DNA of 64,000 bases from Couchioplanes caeruleus. Lineage in GTDB: Bacteria > Actinomycetota > Actinomycetes > Mycobacteriales > Micromonosporaceae. This document shows positions 44,668 through 52,923 of this stretch, piece after piece. Each line of letters begins with the position of its first letter. Position 1 is the first letter of the stretch. Under the pieces are notes generated by a model. The model was not told where the DNA came from and did not search any database. It saw only the letters and a list, made by a program, of their open reading frames with translations. The position numbers were made by a program, and so were the translations under genes. The stretch lies in the NCBI RefSeq assembly GCF_003751945.1, contig NZ_RJKL01000001.1:4774001-4838000 (forward strand), written 5' to 3'.

Positions 44668-45884
44668 CACAACCACACCGGATCATCGAAGGAACCGCCA
44701 TCCTCGACCGACTACACGCCACCCTCACCAAGTACGTCGTCCTGCCGTCGGCCGAGGCCATCGACGCCGTGGCGTTGTGGGTCGCCGCCACCCACGCGAT
44801 CGCCGCGTGGGCGCACGCACCCCGCCTGGTCATCCGGGCACCCGAGAAGCGGTGCGGGAAGTCGAGGCTGCTCGACATCGTCGAGGGCACGTGCTGCAAC
44901 CCACTGATCACCGTCAACGCGTCCACGGCCGCCGTCTACCGCTCGATCGGCAGTGGCGAACCACCCACCCTGTTGGTGGATGAGGCCGACACCATCTTCG
45001 GCGGCAAGCAGGCCGAATCCAACGAGGAGTTGCGCGGGCTGCTCAACGCCGGACACCAGCGCAACCGGCCGACCATCCGCTACGACAGCAACACCAAGAA
45101 GGTGGAGAAGATCGCCACGTTCGCCATGGCCGCCTTGGCCGGGATCGGGCAGATGCCCGACACGATCGAGGACCGGGCCGTGGTTGTCCGGATGCGCCGC
45201 CGCGCACCCGGCGAAACCGTGGCCCCGTACCGGCATCGCCGCGACGGCCCGGCACTGCGCCAGGTCGGCAACAACCTCGGCACCTGGCTGCGCGCCAACC
45301 TCGCCGCCCTGGAACGCGCCGAGCCGGACATGCCGCTGGAAGATCGGGCCGCCGACACCTGGGAACCGCTGATCGCCGTCGCCGACCTCGCCGGGGGCGA
45401 CTGGCCCGACCGGGGCCGCCGCGCCGCCGAGGCACTCACCGCCGAACGCGACGGGCACACCGTCACCTCCGACCGGATCCGGCTGCTCACCGACTGCCGG
45501 GCCGCGTTCGGCCCGCACGACGCCATCCCTACCTCCGTACTGATCGACCGGCTCAAAGCCGACCCCGAAGCACTGTGGGCCGAGTACGGGGGGACCGGGC
45601 TGACCGCCCGCATCCTCGGCGCGCTGCTGCGCGAGTACGACATCACCTCGGTCAACCTGCGCTTCAGCACCGGACAGGCTAAGGGCTACCGCCGCGCCGA
45701 CTTCGCCGATGCGTGGCAGCGCTACTGCCCCGAACTGGAGGGGGTTGCCGTCCCAACCGTCCCAAGCGTCCCACCGCAGGTCAGCCCGGGACGGATAGCC
45801 GACGTGGTACGGATCCACCCGTCCCACCCCACCCTCGACGAGATGCCCTCGCCCCCGGCCGATGCGGGACGTGGGACGGCATAA
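44664..45884 (+). CDS. DUF3631-domain replication ATPase
   Basis: 406 residues. P-loop APEKRCGKSRLLD (about 56-68), Walker B TLLVDEADTIFGG (about 99-111), sensor region FAMAALAGIGQMP, then an Arg-finger-like EDRAVVVRMRRR. The DUF3631 domain spans about 180-370. Partner of prim-pol in AICEs, acting as the likely replicative helicase or loader. The 3' end carries three 9-bp-spaced GTCCCA repeats that are part of the iteron cluster. Confidence 0.85.
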   Translation: MTQPHRIIEGTAILDRLHATLTKYVVLPSAEAIDAVALWVAATHAIAAWAHAPRLVIRAPEKRCGKSRLLDIVEGTCCNPLITVNASTAAVYRSIGSGEPPTLLVDEADTIFGGKQAESNEELRGLLNAGHQRNRPTIRYDSNTKKVEKIATFAMAALAGIGQMPDTIEDRAVVVRMRRRAPGETVAPYRHRRDGPALRQVGNNLGTWLRANLAALERAEPDMPLEDRAADTWEPLIAVADLAGGDWPDRGRRAAEALTAERDGHTVTSDRIRLLTDCRAAFGPHDAIPTSVLIDRLKADPEALWAEYGGTGLTARILGALLREYDITSVNLRFSTGQAKGYRRADFADAWQRYCPELEGVAVPTVPSVPPQVSPGRIADVVRIHPSHPTLDEMPSPPADAGRGTA

Positions 45885-45948
45885 GCCGTCCCACCAGAAC
45901 TTGCCGTCCCGCTTTGACCTGCACTGCGACGGCTGGGACGGATGGGAC
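45750..45948. repeat. GTCCCA/TGGGAC iteron cluster (candidate replication origin)
   Basis: Eight exact copies: GTCCCA at 45750, 45759, 45768, 45821 and 45888; TGGGAC at 45872, 45934 and 45943. Two groups have exact 9-bp periods. A perfect stem (GTGGGACGGC 45871-45880 / GCCGTCCCAC 45885-45894) spans the DUF3631 stop codon. Variants GGGACG occur at 45788 and 45866. The cluster runs into the 326-bp gap 45885-46210, which otherwise holds no gene. Confidence 0.6.
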
Positions 45949-46210
45949 GGCAACCCCGCCCATAACCGGCCGGCCCCCGGAAGCACCGCTCAGAACGGCC
46001 CGCTGAGAGCCACGTAGACAGACCGGCGCCCTCGCCTGTACCCGCCTCGGATCTTGCTTCCACGGCGTTCTCAACGGGCCGTTCTACCGCCTTCTCCGCA
46101 CTGCCACTTCGCACCCACGTCCCCGAGGCCCGGGACACGCGACGGGGCCTCAGCGGCGCCGTGGGCGCCCTCTACAAGGCCCGCCACGTCGAAGCACGGG
46201 GAGAACCGCC

Positions 46211-46420
46211 ATGGCCACCGACGCCACACCACTCGTCCTCACCATCGAACAAGCCGCACAGAGACTCGGCATCGGCCGGACCCTCATGTACGCGCTCGTA
46301 TCCAGCGGCGAAATCGAGTCTGTCACCATCGGCCGACTCCGCCGCATTCCCGCCCAATGCCTTACCGAATACGTCGATCGGCTGCGGCAGCAAAGCGTGA
46401 TTTTGCCTGCCGCCGCCTGA
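46211..46420 (+). CDS. Excisionase-like helix-turn-helix protein (Xis)
   Basis: 69 residues. MerR/excisionase-type HTH (LTIEQAAQRLGIGRTLMYALV, then IGRLRRIP), ATG with GGGGAGAA upstream. It lies 15 bp before the integrase gene, the normal Xis position. Should bend att DNA and bias Int to excision. Confidence 0.88.
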   Translation: MATDATPLVLTIEQAAQRLGIGRTLMYALVSSGEIESVTIGRLRRIPAQCLTEYVDRLRQQSVILPAAA

Positions 46421-46435
46421 ACGAAGGGAACCACA

Positions 46436-47704
46436 ATGGCGAAGCGCCGAGCAAACGGCGAGTCGTCCATCTATCCGGGTGCCGACGGTCGTTGGCACGG
46501 TCGTGTGACCGTCGGCACCCGAGATGACGGCAAGCCGGACCGTCGTCACGTGACGGGTAAAGACGAGAAGAATGTCAAGTCCAAGGTTCGCGCGATCGAA
46601 CGCGAACGGGACAGCGGTACGCTGCGCAAGGCAGGCGAGAGTTGGACCGTGGCTAAATGGCTCACGCACTGGCTAGAGAACATTGCAACTCCGAACGTCC
46701 GTGAGAACACGGCATCCGGATACCGCGTAGCGGTGCACGTCCACCTGATCCCCGGCATCGGTGCACACAGGCTGGAGAAGCTGGCACCGGAGCACGTCGA
46801 GAAGCTCACCCGCCGGATGCAGGAGAGGGGCAGCGCGGCGGCGACGGCACATCAGGCTCTTCGAACGTTGCGAACTGCCCTGAATGAAGCGATGCGCCGG
46901 GGACACCTCGTCAAGAACGTCGCGAGCCTCGCCAAGCCACCACGACTCGATGAGGAGGAGGTGGAACCGTACTCCGTCGAGGAGGTTCAGCGCCTTCTCG
47001 TCGCGGCGGCTGAAACGCCTCGGAATGGTGCCCGGTGGGCTATCGCGCTCGCACTCGGATTGCGGCAGGGTGAGGCGCTCGGCTTGAAATGGGCCGACGT
47101 GGATCTGGACGCCGGTGCGCTCATTGTGCGCCGGTCCCGATTGCGGCCGAGGTGGCGACATGGTTGCAAGGCGCCGTGCGGCCGGAAGATGGGCGGACAC
47201 TGCCCCGATCGTGAGCCGCTTCGAGACGAGTGCGCCGAGACCAAGTCACGCGCCGGCCGTCGCCGGGTTGGCCTTCCCGATCAGTTGGTGTCACTTCTAC
47301 GCCAGCACAAGCGCGCGCAGGATTGGGAGCGCATCAGAGCCGCGCAGTTGTGGACCGATGGCGGATGGGTGTTCGCTACACCGACGGGAGGACCGCTGAA
47401 TCCCCGCACGGACTACACCGAGTGGAAGCGGCTGCTAAAGGCAGCCAAGCTGCGGGACGGTCGCCTGCATGATGCCCGGCACACCGCTGCGACGGTCCTC
47501 CTGGTGCTGGAGGTCGCGGAACGCGCCGTCATGGGCATCATGGGCTGGTCCAACTCCGCGATGGCGAAGCGCTACCAGCACCTCACCGATCAGGTTCGCC
47601 ACGACGTGGCGAAACGCGTCGGTGGACTGCTGTGGCACCCGGCCCCGAAGGAGCAGGACCAGCCGGACGACGGGGCGGCCGGGGCGCTCGGTCCGGGCAA
47701 CTGA
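46436..47704 (+). CDS. Tyrosine-recombinase integrase
   Basis: 422 residues, full length. AP2-like arm-binding N-terminus (1-60), SAM-like core-binding domain (about 70-165), catalytic domain (about 170-400) with Arg in LGLRQGEAL, HDARHTA (H-x-x-R-H) and the Tyr nucleophile in AKRYQHL. A Cys-rich insert (CKAPCGRKMGGHC, about 243-255) is typical of the actinomycete group. It ends 72 bp from the tRNA-Ser it targets. Confidence 0.95.
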   Translation: MAKRRANGESSIYPGADGRWHGRVTVGTRDDGKPDRRHVTGKDEKNVKSKVRAIERERDSGTLRKAGESWTVAKWLTHWLENIATPNVRENTASGYRVAVHVHLIPGIGAHRLEKLAPEHVEKLTRRMQERGSAAATAHQALRTLRTALNEAMRRGHLVKNVASLAKPPRLDEEEVEPYSVEEVQRLLVAAAETPRNGARWAIALALGLRQGEALGLKWADVDLDAGALIVRRSRLRPRWRHGCKAPCGRKMGGHCPDREPLRDECAETKSRAGRRRVGLPDQLVSLLRQHKRAQDWERIRAAQLWTDGGWVFATPTGGPLNPRTDYTEWKRLLKAAKLRDGRLHDARHTAATVLLVLEVAERAVMGIMGWSNSAMAKRYQHLTDQVRHDVAKRVGGLLWHPAPKEQDQPDDGAAGALGPGN

Positions 47705-47720
47705 GACCAGAATTGAGACC
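47703..47720 (+). repeat. GAGACC 12-bp-spaced repeats, element 1 right arm
   Basis: GAGACC at 47703-47708 and 47715-47720, spaced 12 bp, directly on the integrase stop. Matches the left arm (32391-32408) in sequence, spacing and strand. Confidence 0.6.
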
Positions 47721-47730
47721 AAACACAAAA

Positions 47731-47763
47731 ACGCCCGGCGGCTCACTGAGAGTCGCCGGGCGT
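47731..47763. terminator. Stem-loop between int and tRNA-Ser
   Basis: Arms ACGCCCGGCG (47731-47740) / CGCCGGGCGT (47754-47763), 13-nt loop, preceded by an A-run; serves the convergent int and tRNA genes. Confidence 0.7.
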
Positions 47764-47775
47764 CTGCCCTGCTAG

Positions 47776-47834
47776 TGGCGGTGGTGAAGGGATTTGAACC
47801 CTTGGAGGGCTTGCACCCTCACACGCTTTCGAGG
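47776..47834 (-). repeat. Right attachment site within tRNA-Ser(CGA)
   Basis: 59 bp identical to 32236-32294; the element-borne copy that completes the tRNA gene. Confidence 0.95.
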
Positions 47835-47865
47835 CGTGCTCCTTAGGCCGCTCGGACACACCACC
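47776..47865 (-). tRNA. tRNA-Ser(CGA)
   Basis: 90 nt with encoded CCA. Acceptor GGTGGTG/CACCACC with G discriminator, anticodon stem CACGC/GCGTG with loop CTCGAAA (anticodon CGA), a long class-II variable arm and T-loop TTCAAAT. The 3' half is supplied by the integrated element. Confidence 0.96.
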
Positions 47866-47974
47866 GCGAAGTAGGTTACTAGACGGCTCGCGCCCGTCGC
47901 CGCCGGGTACCCGGAAAGCGCGAAGAGCCAGGTAGCGCCACCTGCCGCGGGGCGGCCTGGCAGGATCTTCAGAC

Positions 47975-48682
47975 ATGAGTGTGCACATCGGCGCGCAGCC
48001 GGGCGACATCGCCGAGCGGGTTCTCCTTCCGGGAGACCCGATGCGGGCGAAGTGGATCGCCGAGACCTTTCTGAAGGACCCCGTCTGTTACACGCAGGTG
48101 CGGGGGATGCTGGGCTTCACCGGCACGTGGCAGGGGGTGCGCGTCTCGGTGCAGGGCTCCGGCATGGGCATGCCGTCCGCCTCGATCTACAGCCACGAGC
48201 TGATCAACGAGTACGGCGTCAAGTCGCTGATCCGGATCGGCTCCTGCGGGGCCCTGTTGGACGACCTGAACCTCGGTGACGTGATCGCCGCCATCGGCTC
48301 GGCCACCGACTCGAACATGAACCGGGCGCGGTTCGACGGTCTCGTCGACTACGCGCCGGTCGCGGATTTCAGCCTGCTCCGGACCGCCGCCGACGTGGCC
48401 GACCGGCGGGAGATCGCGCTGCGGGTGGGTCCGGTACTCGCCGCGGACGCGTTCTACACCGACCGCCCCGACCTCTTCGACACGCTCGCCGACTACGGCG
48501 TGCTGGCGGTCGAGATGGAGTCGGCGGCCATCTACACGACCGCGGCCCGGTTCCGGGCCAAGGCGCTGACCATCCTGACCGTCAGCGACCACATCAAGCG
48601 CGGCGAGAAGATGGATTCAGCGCAGCGGGAGCAGGGCTTCTCCGACATGGTGCAGATCGGTCTCGACACCATCATCGCCTGA
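47975..48682 (+). CDS. deoD: Purine-nucleoside phosphorylase, DeoD type
   Basis: 235 residues, the size of hexameric DeoD enzymes. Phosphorolysis of purine nucleosides in salvage. Motifs: [14 protein letters not shown] (phosphate loop), [32 protein letters not shown] (ribose/base site) and the catalytic Asp in [13 protein letters not shown] start. The stop overlaps the convergent tadA gene by 11 bp. Confidence 0.95.
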   Translation: MSVHIGAQPGDIAERVLLPGDPMRAKWIAETFLKDPVCYTQVRGMLGFTGTWQGVRVSVQGSGMGMPSASIYSHELINEYGVKSLIRIGSCGALLDDLNLGDVIAAIGSATDSNMNRARFDGLVDYAPVADFSLLRTAADVADRREIALRVGPVLAADAFYTDRPDLFDTLADYGVLAVEMESAAIYTTAARFRAKALTILTVSDHIKRGEKMDSAQREQGFSDMVQIGLDTIIA

Positions 48683-49121
48683 AGAAGTCCTGCATGAGGG
48701 CGGCGCACTCGGCCTCCAGAACCCCGGAATAGACCTCGGGGCGGTGGTTGAGGCGCCGGTCCCGCACCACGTCCCACAGGGACCCGGCCGCGCCGGTCTT
48801 CGGCTCCCAGGCGCCGAAGACCAGCGTGCCGATCCGGGCCAGCACCAGGGCGCCGGCGCACATCGTGCACGGTTCCAGGGTCACGACGAGCGTGCAGTCC
48901 TCCAGCCGCCAACTGCCGGTCAGCAGGGCGGCCCGGCGCAGCGCCAGTATCTCGGCGTGCGCGGTCGGATCGCCGGTCGCCTCCCGCTCGTTCCCGGCCG
49001 CGGCCAGCTCGGTGCCGGACCCGTCGAACACCACCGCGCCGACGGGCACGTCCTCCGGAAACGAGGAGGCGACGGAGATGGCCCGCCGCATCCACGTCTC
49101 GTGCCGCGGGCGGGGTATCAC
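48672..49121 (-). CDS. tadA: tRNA-specific adenosine deaminase
   Basis: 149 residues. Converts wobble A34 of tRNA-Arg to inosine. Zinc/proton-shuttle motif HAEILAL (about 55-61) and PCTMCAGAL (about 84-92). GTG start at 49121 overlapping the upstream gene stop (GTGA). Located beside its associated-protein gene as in other actinobacteria. Confidence 0.93.
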   Translation of the reverse strand: MIPRPRHETWMRRAISVASSFPEDVPVGAVVFDGSGTELAAAGNEREATGDPTAHAEILALRRAALLTGSWRLEDCTLVVTLEPCTMCAGALVLARIGTLVFGAWEPKTGAAGSLWDVVRDRRLNHRPEVYSGVLEAECAALMQDFFRR

Positions 49122-49642
49122 GCCTCGCGCAGCTCTTCCAGCTCGTCGCCGCAGCCGAGCTTCTGGCAGATCTCCGCGGTCACGTCGGACGGCAGCATGC
49201 CCTCGAGCCCGCAGAGCGTCAGCAGCCGATGCGACCCGATGCCAAGGTCGGTCAGCAGCTCCACGTCACCGATCGGATCGGCATCGGGATCGGCGGCCGG
49301 CCGCTCTTCCTCATCCTCGTCATCACCACCCCGCGGCGCGGCCAGCTCGTCGATCTCCAGCGCCGGCGTCTCCACATCGGCGAGCAGCAGGGCACCCAGC
49401 CGCGACTCGTCGGCGAACGCCGAGTCGGAACCGAACACCCGCAGATCCTCACCCTCGTCGAGGCGCAGAATCACCAGATACTGGTCGTCCGCCTCGACGA
49501 ACAGCAGCGACAGCTCGGCATCCGGCTCGGCATCCCGGAGCCGGTCCACCACCTCATCGATGTCGGCCAGTCCGGCGAGCTCCAGCTCGGACGCCGTCCA
49601 GCCGTTCTTGCCCCGAGCGACGGCGGCAGCGAAAGTCGACAC
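49118..49642 (-). CDS. tRNA adenosine deaminase-associated protein
   Basis: 174 residues from the GTG at 49642 (start STFAAAVARG, with a G-rich ribosome-site-like run just upstream); GTG 49654 would add 4 residues. Two beta-rich segments flank an acidic linker (about 105-125). Recognised by the FAAAVAR start and its place directly upstream of tadA. Role unproven. Confidence 0.85.
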   Translation of the reverse strand: MSTFAAAVARGKNGWTASELELAGLADIDEVVDRLRDAEPDAELSLLFVEADDQYLVILRLDEGEDLRVFGSDSAFADESRLGALLLADVETPALEIDELAAPRGGDDEDEEERPAADPDADPIGDVELLTDLGIGSHRLLTLCGLEGMLPSDVTAEICQKLGCGDELEELREA

Positions 49643-49918
49643 GAATCCCCCCACGGAACTTCAGCTCTCAGCGAGTGACGGTAGCGGCTGCATCGGCTCC
49701 CGTGCAGCGCCACGCCCCGAAGGAGACAAAAGGCGGGGCTTTCCGGGTTTCTTCAGTACGGGCACAGCGAAGTCCCGTGACACACCGCACGGCTCCTGCC
49801 GTCCCGGCCTGATCACGTCGCCGCCGGCCGGTTCGCGCGGCTGCCGGCCTCGTCGCGTCCGTCGGACCCGCTCCGGCCGGGCGGCATGAGATCGATTTCT
49901 ATCGCACAATGTGGTTCC

Positions 49919-50173
49919 GTGAGCGTCGATCCCACCCCTGCCCCTGCCCCTGCTTCTGCCGACACGACCCCCTCCATCACGTGGGCGCACGAACTCGAGG
50001 AGACGCCGCCGAGCGTGCTGCGGGCGCGCCGGCGCAAGCGGATCACGGTCATGGCCGGTGCCGCGGTGGTCGCGGTCGCCGCCGTGGCCGGACTCGTCTA
50101 CTCCGTCACCGATCACCGGCGGGATGTGGTGGTCGCTGAGGGCTTCGCGCCACACGACAAAGTGAAGCCCTGA
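49919..50173 (+). CDS. Small single-pass membrane protein
   Basis: 84 residues. Pro/Ala N-terminus, basic RARRRKR stop-transfer sequence, then one membrane helix (about 42-64) and a short outside tail. I prefer GTG 49919, which lies 6 nt after CAATGT (possible leaderless -10); an in-frame ATG at 49886 adds 11 residues. Unrecognised. Confidence 0.55.
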   Translation: MSVDPTPAPAPASADTTPSITWAHELEETPPSVLRARRRKRITVMAGAAVVAVAAVAGLVYSVTDHRRDVVVAEGFAPHDKVKP

Positions 50174-50887
50174 CGTCGCCGCCTAGTTGGGGGCCTCGGA
50201 GCTTTGGCATCGCCGCCTGGCCGGGCCCGGAGCTTGGCTTTACCGCCTGGCCGTGGCCCCGCAGCTTTCACTCACCTCCTGGCCGTGGTCCCGAAGCTTC
50301 GGCATCGCCCCTCCCTCTGCAGAAGGCTTCGATTTCAATGTCTGGCCGGGCCCGAGGGTCGGCGTCGCCGCCTGATCGACATGCGGCGCTGACCCGACCA
50401 CGTTCGATGAGGGTGAAAACAGTCGTCGCGCGACCCGATCGGGCAATCACTCTTAGTGGTAGTCCCGATTACGAAGAGGTGCCTGCGGTCGCCCGAACGG
50501 GCATGCCGAAATTGGCACTAAGCGAAGATGTAGTTCCGGCTCGAAGGCGAAGCCCGAGCACACTACGCCTCTGATCTTGGTCACGCACTGTGCTGATTTC
50601 TCTCGTACGAGCCCGAGTCCTCCCCAGCGCTCCCGTCGTTAACATGATCAAAATGACCTGGCCAGACCGCGGACGCGCATCGTTACCGTCTCGTCGTCTT
50701 TCGATCCCTGCGGGACCTGCCACGACTACGCAGAGTGCTAGTGAGGAAGCCGCCCTAATATGTCCCCTCCACGCAAGTGGTGGCGCGAAAAACCACCGGA
50801 TCGGCCCACGCCCTTCGTCCTGCCGGCGAAAAAGTTTCGCAGATTCGCCTCGCGCAGAAGCGTCGATATCTGTCATAAGGTCGACAC
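50174..50887. repeat. Gene-poor gap with about five degenerate 30-33-bp repeats
   Basis: From about 50176 to 50380, imperfect units around CGCCTGGCCGTGGCCCCG followed by AGCTT recur about every 30-33 bp. The part from about 50400 to 50880 is lower in GC and holds no frame with a ribosome site; it may be a decayed gene or foreign DNA. Confidence 0.5.
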
Positions 50888-51097
50888 GTGAGAGTTGAGC
50901 AGCACTGGTGGAATGGTGACGTCCGACTTGCGCGCCGGGACGTCTACGTCCGCACCGACGGGGAGATCTGGGAGGTCGAAGCTCAGATGGGCGGCCCCCA
51001 GGGGAAATCCAAGGTGCAGCAGTGTCCGGGAAAGGCCTCCGCGCTGATCCTGGCAGACGCGTGGCGCGGGCCACGCTGGCAGTGGCGTCAGCTCTAG
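50888..51097 (+). CDS. Small hypothetical protein
   Basis: 69 residues, GTG 7 nt after AAGG. Beta-rich and Trp-rich (EQHWWNGD, DGEIWEVEAQMGG, WRGPRWQWRQL). Looks like a compact folded domain. Followed by a good terminator, supporting a real transcript. Unrecognised. Confidence 0.6.
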   Translation: MRVEQHWWNGDVRLARRDVYVRTDGEIWEVEAQMGGPQGKSKVQQCPGKASALILADAWRGPRWQWRQL

Positions 51098-51151
51098 GAC
51101 GCCAGGAGCCGGGCTGCGCCGCACTCGACCTTTCTTCTCGGCCAGCCGACG

Positions 51152-51183
51152 AACGGGTCGGACCCTCACGGGTCCGGCCCGTT
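51152..51183 (+). terminator. Terminator after the 69-residue gene
   Basis: 13-bp arms AACGGGTCGGACC / GGTCCGGCCCGTT with one G-U pair and a 6-nt loop, followed by a T-rich tail. Confidence 0.75.
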
Positions 51184-51661
51184 TCCGTTCCCGCCGGGCG
51201 CAGCGGCCCTCAGCGCTCGCCCGACGTCACGGAGGCGCTCGCCGTAGCGCTTGCCCAACGTCCCAGGCGATCGCCGTAGCGCTCGCCCCTATGCCTCAAC
51301 GGCGTCGCCCTCCGTGTCCGTCGTCGTGGGCGGACATTTCCTCGGCGAGGGCGCTCCCCGTGCCGCCGGAGAAATCCCTCCGTGCCCGCTCTCGTGCCCG
51401 AGGCGCTGGGGCCTCGATCCGCTCCGTTGCCTGAGTGGCGGTGGCGTCGACCCTGCTCTCTTGCCCGGACGGTGGTGACCTGGGCCGGGCTCTCGGCTCC
51501 ACCTCGATGCGACGAATCGCCGCCGAAGCCCTGCTCGGTGCTCCGCGCGTTGTTGCGTAATGCGGATTCCTCTGCGTGATCTGGACGGACGCTTTGTGCG
51601 CCATCGAGTAATCGGCCACATCTAACCTGTGAAACCACCCAACCAGGACGAAAGCGATGCC
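51184..51661. repeat. Gap with a 33-bp tandem repeat, upstream of STAS gene
   Basis: From about 51212 to 51286 two and a third imperfect copies of a 32-34-bp unit ending CGCTCGCCGTAG or CGATCGCCGTAG. The rest shows no supported gene. TAACCT at 51623-51628 may be the -10 box of the STAS gene. Confidence 0.45.
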
Positions 51662-52003
51662 ATGCAGGCCACTGTGACCGACCACCGCACCGACGTCGCC
51701 GTGCTCCGCCTGAGCGGCGAGCTCGACGCCGACACCGCCCCGAAACTTCACGACCTCCTCGCGGACCTGCTGGAACGACCGGTCCCGCGGATCGTGGTCG
51801 ACCTGTCCGCCCTCAACTTCTGCGACTCCGTCGGGCTCAGCGCCTTCATCACCGCCAAGCAGGTGATCACCGCACGAGGCGGCTGGCTGAGTTTCGCCGG
51901 CGCCAACCACTTCCTCGTGGACCTGCTCGACACCGTCGGCCTGAGCCGGTACTTCGCGATCTTCCCGGAGGTGGACGACGCCATCGCGGCGGCTCAGATA
52001 TGA
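51662..52003 (+). CDS. STAS-domain anti-sigma factor antagonist
   Basis: 113 residues, single STAS domain (SpoIIAA/RsbV class). The phosphorylation site is Ser in LNFCDSVGLSAF. It would bind an anti-sigma kinase when unphosphorylated and free a sigma factor. No kinase or sigma gene is adjacent. I use the ATG at 51662; a GTG at 51629 adds 11 residues. Confidence 0.88.
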   Translation: MQATVTDHRTDVAVLRLSGELDADTAPKLHDLLADLLERPVPRIVVDLSALNFCDSVGLSAFITAKQVITARGGWLSFAGANHFLVDLLDTVGLSRYFAIFPEVDDAIAAAQI

Positions 52004-52083
52004 CAGACGTCGGGTGAGACATGACGAATGCCCGCCGGGCACCGTGAACGTCCGGCGGCGATCACGAACGCCGGGCACCGCCA

Positions 52084-52163
52084 GCGTCCGGCGGGCACCG
52101 TGAGCGTCCGGCGGGCACCGTGAGCGTCCGGCGGGCACCGCGAGCGTCCGGCGGCGATCATGA
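52084..52163. repeat. 20-bp tandem repeat after STAS gene
   Basis: Units of 20 bp, GCGTCCGGCGGGCACCGTGA, start at 52084, 52104, 52124 and 52144 (the last two diverged), inside a broader 52030-52180 array with GGCGATCA variants. No coding potential. Confidence 0.85.
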
Positions 52164-52204
52164 ACGCCGGGCAGCGGTCGCCGTGCAGGCGCCGGATATG
52201 ACGA

Positions 52205-52236
52205 ACGCCCGGCGGACCGTGTGGTCCGCCGGGCGT
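52205..52236. terminator. Stem-loop at left end of element 2
   Basis: Perfect 14-bp arms ACGCCCGGCGGACC / GGTCCGCCGGGCGT, 4-nt loop. Probably the original terminator of tRNA-Ser(GGA), left behind by the insertion; it also ends STAS transcription. Confidence 0.8.
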
Positions 52237-52243
52237 CTCCGTG

Positions 52244-52300
52244 TGGCGGAGGATACGAGATTCGAACTCGTGAGGGTGTGAACCCAACACGCTTTCCAAG
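52244..52300 (-). repeat. Left attachment site of element 2: 3' half of tRNA-Ser(GGA)
   Basis: 57 bp identical to 53959-54015, from anticodon loop to CCA, then TCTG as at the left end of element 1. Confidence 0.95.
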
Positions 52301-52396
52301 TCTGTTGACCATCGTCCGGCACCGACCGATACCGTCTCTGACCTGCCGCTACCTCTCGCTCCGGACGTCGCAGAACGGCTGCGGTCGGCATCGAAT

Positions 52397-52426
52397 GAGA
52401 CCACAACTGAGACCACAACCGAGACC
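52397..52426 (+). repeat. GAGACC 12-bp-spaced repeats, element 2 left arm
   Basis: Three GAGACC copies at 52397, 52409 and 52421, exactly 12 bp apart, same strand as in element 1. Confidence 0.6.
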
Positions 52427-52437
52427 GCTTGGGCCTG

Positions 52438-52797
52438 CTACAGCAGCCGGAGCATCGTTGTTCCCGGTACCGAGCGCGTCAGGACGGGCTCGGTACCGGC
52501 TCGGAGGTTGGCGGGCAGGAATGCCCCGCACCTGAGCATCGAGCGTGGGTGCCCCAGGAGGTCATCCGAGGGCGACGGAGACGGGTTCGGCGACCTGCTG
52601 GACGACGGTGCCGTCTCGTCTAGGCATCGCGCGACGTACCCACCGCACCACGAGGGCGCCTCGACGCTGGCCACCTGCCACTTGCCGTCCTCGTCTCGGA
52701 TCTCGAACCGCCACGGCTTCGCGTCGCTCTGATGACTCAACGCACCACCGCCGGAGCTCCACCAGACGGCGGTTACGTACAGAGCACCTATCGACAT
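52438..52797 (-). CDS. Hypothetical membrane-anchored or secreted protein in element 2
   Basis: 119 residues from ATG 52797 (TTG 52803 possible). Short hydrophobic N-terminus (SIGALYVTAVWW), then PWRFEIRDEDGKWQVASVEAPSWC-like beta-rich sequence with paired Cys and a Ser/Pro-rich linker. No ribosome site, so it may be 5'-truncated. Unrecognised. Confidence 0.45.
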   Translation of the reverse strand: MSIGALYVTAVWWSSGGGALSHQSDAKPWRFEIRDEDGKWQVASVEAPSWCGGYVARCLDETAPSSSRSPNPSPSPSDDLLGHPRSMLRCGAFLPANLRAGTEPVLTRSVPGTTMLRLL

Positions 52798-52923
52798 CAG
52801 CAAGTGAGCAGAGAGGTCGGCAGAGGAAACGATGCCGCACCTGAAGTTCCCCGGCTACGCGACGTGACGATGGTCGCCCCATCCACGTCCGGATTCGATG
52901 AGCGGGCGTAGAGCTTCCCGCGC

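Larger units (their letters stand above)
32236..47834. mobile_element. Integrated actinomycete conjugative element (AICE-like)
   Basis: 15.6 kb between 59-bp direct repeats of tRNA-Ser(CGA). The integrase and excisionase genes abut the right end, where the element-borne repeat restores a full tRNA. It carries the AICE set: Int/Xis, prim-pol and DUF3631 replication proteins, FtsK/TraB translocase, Spd-like membrane protein, GntR regulator, Nudix hydrolase and many small ORFs. All visible core genes look intact, so it may still be mobile. Cargo: an HNH nuclease, a PASTA lipoprotein and a GNAT. Confidence 0.93.

Noticed and set aside
50469..51074. 201-codon minus-strand frame in the gap before the STAS gene
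   Set aside because: No ribosome site, odd composition, and overlaps a better-supported plus-strand gene (50888-51097).
51210..51638. 142-codon minus-strand frame upstream of STAS gene
   Set aside because: Arg/Gly/Ser-rich shadow over tandem repeats; no ribosome site or motif.
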